DNA of 64,000 nucleotides from Paenibacillus silviterrae (lineage in GTDB: Bacteria; Bacillota; Bacilli; Paenibacillales; NBRC-103111). The translations under genes and the position numbers were made by a program. Shown here piece after piece: positions 60,685 through 64,000 of the stretch; the first letter of the stretch is position 1, and each line of letters starts with the position of its first letter. The notes under the pieces were generated by a model. The model was given only the letters and a program-made list of their open reading frames with translations. It was not told the DNA's origin and did no database searches. The stretch lies in NCBI RefSeq assembly GCF_030167925.1, contig NZ_JASKUT010000001.1, forward strand, positions 1,054,001-1,118,000, given 5' to 3'.

Positions 60685-63273
60685 ATGTCAGCGGAAACGA
60701 AGATTGCATTGCGGTGGCTGCAGCAGGAAGCATCCTTGCCTGTCGGAGTGACCTGGGGAGTTCCTTGGAAGGAAGGCGAGCTGAAGCGGGAGGAACCGCT
60801 TTGTCTGCAGGCGTCGGGAGACGGACAGGCGGTGCCGGTGCAAAGCTGGCCTACAGCTTTTTGGCCGGACGGCAGTGTGAAGTGGTCGGCCCATGCTGCC
60901 GTACTGGGCAGAGGAGAGGGTGAAGGTCTTACCTTGAAGAAAGGGCAGGCGTCCGATCCTAAGCATAACGTGGCTGTAACGGAAACGGAAGACACGATCG
61001 CCCTGGATACGGGAGTCATCGTCGTAACCTTGGGCAAGCGGGGAGCCGGCTTATTGCGGAGTATCGTCCGGGACGGAACGGAGGTATGCAGCGGTGGAGA
61101 GCTCGTCTGTCTGAAGGAGGAACGCAGTGAAGTTTCAGGTGCAGCAATGACCCGGGAGCTGCGCTTCGAGAGCCGGCTTCTTCGAGCTGTTGTGGAGCAA
61201 GCAGGACCCCTGCGTGCCGTCGTGAGGCTGGACGGAAGGCATCGCGGTGTCAACGGCACTCGAGAATGGCTGCCTTTCACGCTGAGGTTGTATGTATATG
61301 CCGGACTGGATTCGATACGGCTGGTGCATACGTTTTTTTATGACGGAAACCCGCATCAGGATTTTATCAAGGGGCTCGGAATTCGCTTCGCCGTGCCGAT
61401 GAAGGGGGCTCAGTACAATCGTCATGTCCGTTTCGCAGGAGACAGCGGCTATTTCAGCGAATCGCCGAAGACGCTTCATACCCGTCGTACGAAGGGCAAA
61501 TATCGTGAGCTGTTCGAGCGCCAAACGGCGGGACAGCCGGTCGCCTTCGATGCTGCGGAGGATGCCTACTTCCTCAGCCTGCTGGACGATTCGGCAACCT
61601 GGGACAGCTTCAAGCTGGTGCAGAGCTCCTCGGAGCACTACCGCCTCTCGAAGCGAACCAAGGAGGGCTGCAGCTGGGTGAAGGTGACCGACGGACATCG
61701 TGCCGGGGGGCTCGGGTACGTTGGCGGAGAAGGAGGAGGCTTAGCCGCCGGCCTGAGGCATTTTTGGAAGAAGCATCCGTCCGGGTTGGAGGTGCACGGA
61801 ACAGCCGGCTCAGAGGCGGCCTTCACGGTATGGCTCTGGTCACCGGACTGTGAGCCGATGGACCTGCGCCATTATGATACGGAAACGCATGTGGAATCCT
61901 CCTACGAAGGGGCGGAGGAGCTTCGGGCCACGCCCTACGGGATTGCGAACACAAATGAGCTGACGCTGTGGTGCTTGCCGCAAACTCCCGGGACGGAGCA
62001 GCTGGATCGCATGCTGAAGGAGTCTCAGAGCCCGTCGCTGCTTGTCTGTGAGCCGGAGTACTACCGCTCGGCAGGCGCCTTCGGCCTCTGGAGCTTGCCG
62101 GACCGGAGCAGTGAGCTGAAGCGAAAGCTGGAGAATCGTCTGGAAGGTATCATTTCTTTCTACCAGGATGAGGTAGAGCAGCGAAAATGGTACGGCTTAT
62201 GGGACTACGGCGATTACATGCACAGCTATGATCCGGTACGCCACGTGTGGAACTACGACCTGGGCGGCTGTGCCTGGCAGAACACGGAGCTGGCTCCGAA
62301 TATGTGGCTCTGGGTCATGTTTCTGCGGACAGGCCGCGGAGACATCTTCCGCATGGCGGAAGCGATGACCCGTCACACCAGCGAGGTGGACGTATACCAC
62401 TTTGGCGAGTATGCGGGACTCGGCTCGAGGCACAATGTCGTACACTGGGGCTGCGGCTGCAAGGAAGCTCGCATCGGTATGGCGGGACTGCACCGATATT
62501 ATTATTACTTAACGGCGGATGAGCGGATCGGCGATATCATGGATGAAGTGAAGGATTCGGACTTCGCCACGGTGAATCTCGATCCGATGCGGGCTTATTT
62601 TCCGAAGGACGAGCATCCGACACATATCCGGGTCGGTCCGGATTGGGCGGCCTTCAGCTCCAACTGGATGACCCGTTGGGAGCGATATGAGGATACAGCC
62701 TACCGTGACAAAATTATGGTGGGTCTCGACTGCATCAAGAAGGCGAACTATCGTCTGATCTCGGGTCCTACCTACGGCTATGATCCAAAAACCGGAGTGT
62801 TGACCCCGATGGGCGATGATAACTGGGGACGGCATCTGGCGATCTGTATGGGCGGCCCTCAGGTATGGTTCGAGCTGGCCGCCATGCTGAAGGATCCGGA
62901 ATGGGAGGATATGCTCGCGGAGTTCGGCGTTTATTATAACAAATCCCAGGAAGAGAAAGATGTCCTGACGCAGGGTGCGATCAGCACCAAGCATTTTGAG
63001 CATCCTGTGCTCAGTGCTGCGATCGTCGCTTATGGCGCGTATTACCGTAAAGATGCGGAAACGGCACGGAAATGCTGGTCGATTCTGATGGGCAATCCGT
63101 TCTATCAGGTTGACCTGCAGACGGAAGCCGCAATCGTTACGCATGTAGATACATTAAACGAAATCGATTGGATGAATACGAACGAAGCGGCTCAGTGGTC
63201 GCTCAATACGATTATTGCGCTGGAGCTGATCTCGGAGCATCTTCCGGAGGGAGCTGAGAACCATGGAAAGTAA
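60685..63273 (+). CDS. yetA: PL26-type exo-rhamnogalacturonan lyase family protein (YetA-like)
   Basis: The 862-residue protein resembles B. subtilis YetA, which falls in the family built on the Penicillium exo-rhamnogalacturonan lyase (PcRGLX, PL26). Segments include WPTAFWPDGSVKWSAHAA, FTLRLYVYAGLDSIRLVHTFFYDGNP, WNYDLGGCAWQNTELAPNMWLW and GLGSRHNVVHWGCGC. The N-terminus has no signal peptide, so it acts in the cytoplasm on imported oligosaccharides. GGAAGGAGAGGGAGA precedes the ATG. It overlaps the yesU-like gene by 11 bases. B. subtilis yetA lies next to lplABC, the same pairing as here. Confidence 0.85.
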   Translation: MSAETKIALRWLQQEASLPVGVTWGVPWKEGELKREEPLCLQASGDGQAVPVQSWPTAFWPDGSVKWSAHAAVLGRGEGEGLTLKKGQASDPKHNVAVTETEDTIALDTGVIVVTLGKRGAGLLRSIVRDGTEVCSGGELVCLKEERSEVSGAAMTRELRFESRLLRAVVEQAGPLRAVVRLDGRHRGVNGTREWLPFTLRLYVYAGLDSIRLVHTFFYDGNPHQDFIKGLGIRFAVPMKGAQYNRHVRFAGDSGYFSESPKTLHTRRTKGKYRELFERQTAGQPVAFDAAEDAYFLSLLDDSATWDSFKLVQSSSEHYRLSKRTKEGCSWVKVTDGHRAGGLGYVGGEGGGLAAGLRHFWKKHPSGLEVHGTAGSEAAFTVWLWSPDCEPMDLRHYDTETHVESSYEGAEELRATPYGIANTNELTLWCLPQTPGTEQLDRMLKESQSPSLLVCEPEYYRSAGAFGLWSLPDRSSELKRKLENRLEGIISFYQDEVEQRKWYGLWDYGDYMHSYDPVRHVWNYDLGGCAWQNTELAPNMWLWVMFLRTGRGDIFRMAEAMTRHTSEVDVYHFGEYAGLGSRHNVVHWGCGCKEARIGMAGLHRYYYYLTADERIGDIMDEVKDSDFATVNLDPMRAYFPKDEHPTHIRVGPDWAAFSSNWMTRWERYEDTAYRDKIMVGLDCIKKANYRLISGPTYGYDPKTGVLTPMGDDNWGRHLAICMGGPQVWFELAAMLKDPEWEDMLAEFGVYYNKSQEEKDVLTQGAISTKHFEHPVLSAAIVAYGAYYRKDAETARKCWSILMGNPFYQVDLQTEAAIVTHVDTLNEIDWMNTNEAAQWSLNTIIALELISEHLPEGAENHGK

Positions 63274-63961
63274 AGGAAATATCAACGGCATGATTCCGTC
63301 CGAATGGAAGCTTCTATATGAGAACGCCCTGGCATCGGAGAAGGACATTCTCGGCTTTCGGATGGAAGGGGACGGAGCCGTCTCCTTCCCGATGGGGCGG
63401 ATGAGGCTGGAAAGCACCCGCGACCCGGGAGAGGGACAGAAGGCGAATCTGGTATACTGGTGCCCCGAGGATTTCCCGGGGGATCTTGCGATCTCATGGG
63501 ACTTCTGGCCGATTCGCGAGCCGGGACTGGCGATCATGTTTCTCAGCGCCAAAGGAGCGGGAGGCGAGGATCTGTTCGACCCGGCGCTGGCGGAGCGCAA
63601 CGGGATTTACGATCAATATCATCATGGTGATATGAACGCCTTCCACATTTCCTACTTCCGCCGAAGGTGGGCGGAGGAGCGCCAGTTCCATACGTGCAAT
63701 CTGCGCAAAAGCTACGGCTTTCATCTCGTCGCGCAAGGCGCTGATCCGATTCCCGGCGTCCAGGATGCCGCCGGTCCTTATCGCATGCTTATTGTAAAGC
63801 AGGGAGCTGCTTTATTGTTCGCCGTGAATGAGATGGTTTTGTTCCGCTGGGAGGACGACGGAGTTACATGGGGCCCGCTGCTGGGCGGCGGAAAGCTCGG
63901 CTTCCGGCAAATGGCGCCGCTCATCGCGGAATATGCTAATTTGAAGGTTTATGCGCCCTAA
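63263..63961 (+). CDS. yesU: DUF1961 family protein (YesU-like)
   Basis: The 232-residue protein resembles B. subtilis YesU, a jelly-roll (concanavalin-like) protein of the same pathway: WCPEDFPGDLAISWDFWP, FLSAKGAGGEDLFDP and RRWAEERQFHTCNLRKSYGFHLVAQGADPIP. Its reaction is unproven; a carbohydrate-binding or lyase/hydrolase role is likely from the fold. The ATG overlaps the yetA reading frame by 11 bases, indicating coupling. Confidence 0.85.
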   Translation: MESKGNINGMIPSEWKLLYENALASEKDILGFRMEGDGAVSFPMGRMRLESTRDPGEGQKANLVYWCPEDFPGDLAISWDFWPIREPGLAIMFLSAKGAGGEDLFDPALAERNGIYDQYHHGDMNAFHISYFRRRWAEERQFHTCNLRKSYGFHLVAQGADPIPGVQDAAGPYRMLIVKQGAALLFAVNEMVLFRWEDDGVTWGPLLGGGKLGFRQMAPLIAEYANLKVYAP

Positions 63962-63977
63962 GGAGTGAAGGTGACCT

Positions 63978-64000
63978 ATGCTTAGAACGTCAGAAATACG
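63978..64000 (+). CDS. Start of a further gene, cut by the right edge
   Basis: AAGGAGTGAAGGTGACCT precedes an ATG at 63978 followed by codons for MLRTSEI. It starts 16 bases after the yesU-like stop and is probably the next gene of the operon. Too short to identify. Confidence 0.6.

Noticed and set aside
1..64000. CRISPR arrays, tRNA or rRNA genes, insertion sequences, prophage
   Set aside because: No regularly spaced direct repeats, tRNA cloverleaf ends, rRNA-like stretches, transposases, integrases or phage structural genes were seen on either strand.

Overview
The window is from a chromosome of an endospore-forming Bacillota, most likely Paenibacillus or a close relative. The evidence is spoVM, spoVIF and an alpha/beta-type SASP gene, a Bacillus-like order of housekeeping genes, strong AGGAGG ribosome binding sites with frequent GTG and TTG starts, and a rhamnogalacturonan locus of the B. 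subtilis yes/ytc/lpl type. There are no rRNA or tRNA genes, CRISPR arrays, insertion sequences or phage genes. The DNA looks moderately G+C-rich throughout, with no obvious foreign island.

Region 1 (1-30.7 kb) is the conserved yloA-to-recG core. In order it holds rqcH (cut by the left edge), an acuI-like reductase on the minus strand, a Ca2+ P-type ATPase, dapF, a homocysteine methyltransferase/MTHFR fusion, yicC, remA, gmk, rpoZ, coaBC, priA, def, fmt, rsmB, rlmN, prpC, prkC, rsgA, rpe, a small membrane protein, spoVM, rpmB (minus strand), an Asp23-family gene, fakA, a DegV/FakB gene, recG and spoVIF. Many genes overlap by 1-4 bases. Compared with my recollection of B. subtilis, dapF, the methionine gene and acuI are extra, and no thiN is visible where an 850-base gene-free stretch precedes spoVM.

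Region 2 (30.7-44.1 kb) is accessory. It contains a Crp/Fnr regulator, a phospholipid N-methyltransferase-like gene with a DedA gene, and an LTA-synthase-like gene (minus strand) whose upstream region carries a PhoP-box-like array and a possible attenuator. Next is a LexA-controlled operon of a Y-family polymerase between two related small proteins. Then come a DoxX-like membrane protein, a lipoprotein/ATP-grasp ligase/DUF350 cassette, a SASP gene, a candidate type I toxin-antitoxin pair (27-residue holin-like toxin plus convergent RNA), a zinc-ribbon protein, and an MFS transporter with a lipase.

Region 3 (44.1-64 kb) is a pectin (rhamnogalacturonan I) utilisation locus: a YesM/YesN two-component system, a first ABC importer (binding protein and two permeases), GH105, GH42 (minus strand), a second ABC importer of the LplA type, a membrane-bound AraC regulator, a PL26-type YetA, a DUF1961 YesU protein, and the first codons of one more gene. 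No importer ATPase is present, so both probably use a shared MsmX-type ATPase encoded elsewhere. Two tandem copies of a 76-77 bp hairpin-forming repeat sit between GH105 and GH42; the second supplies the GH42 stop codon.

Best candidates for something new are the SOS operon with paired accessory proteins, the type I toxin-antitoxin locus, the PhoP-box-like array before the LTA synthase gene, the nested structured leader before remA, the lipoprotein/ligase/DUF350 cassette and the tandem hairpin repeats. All calls come from reading the sequence; no database search was run.
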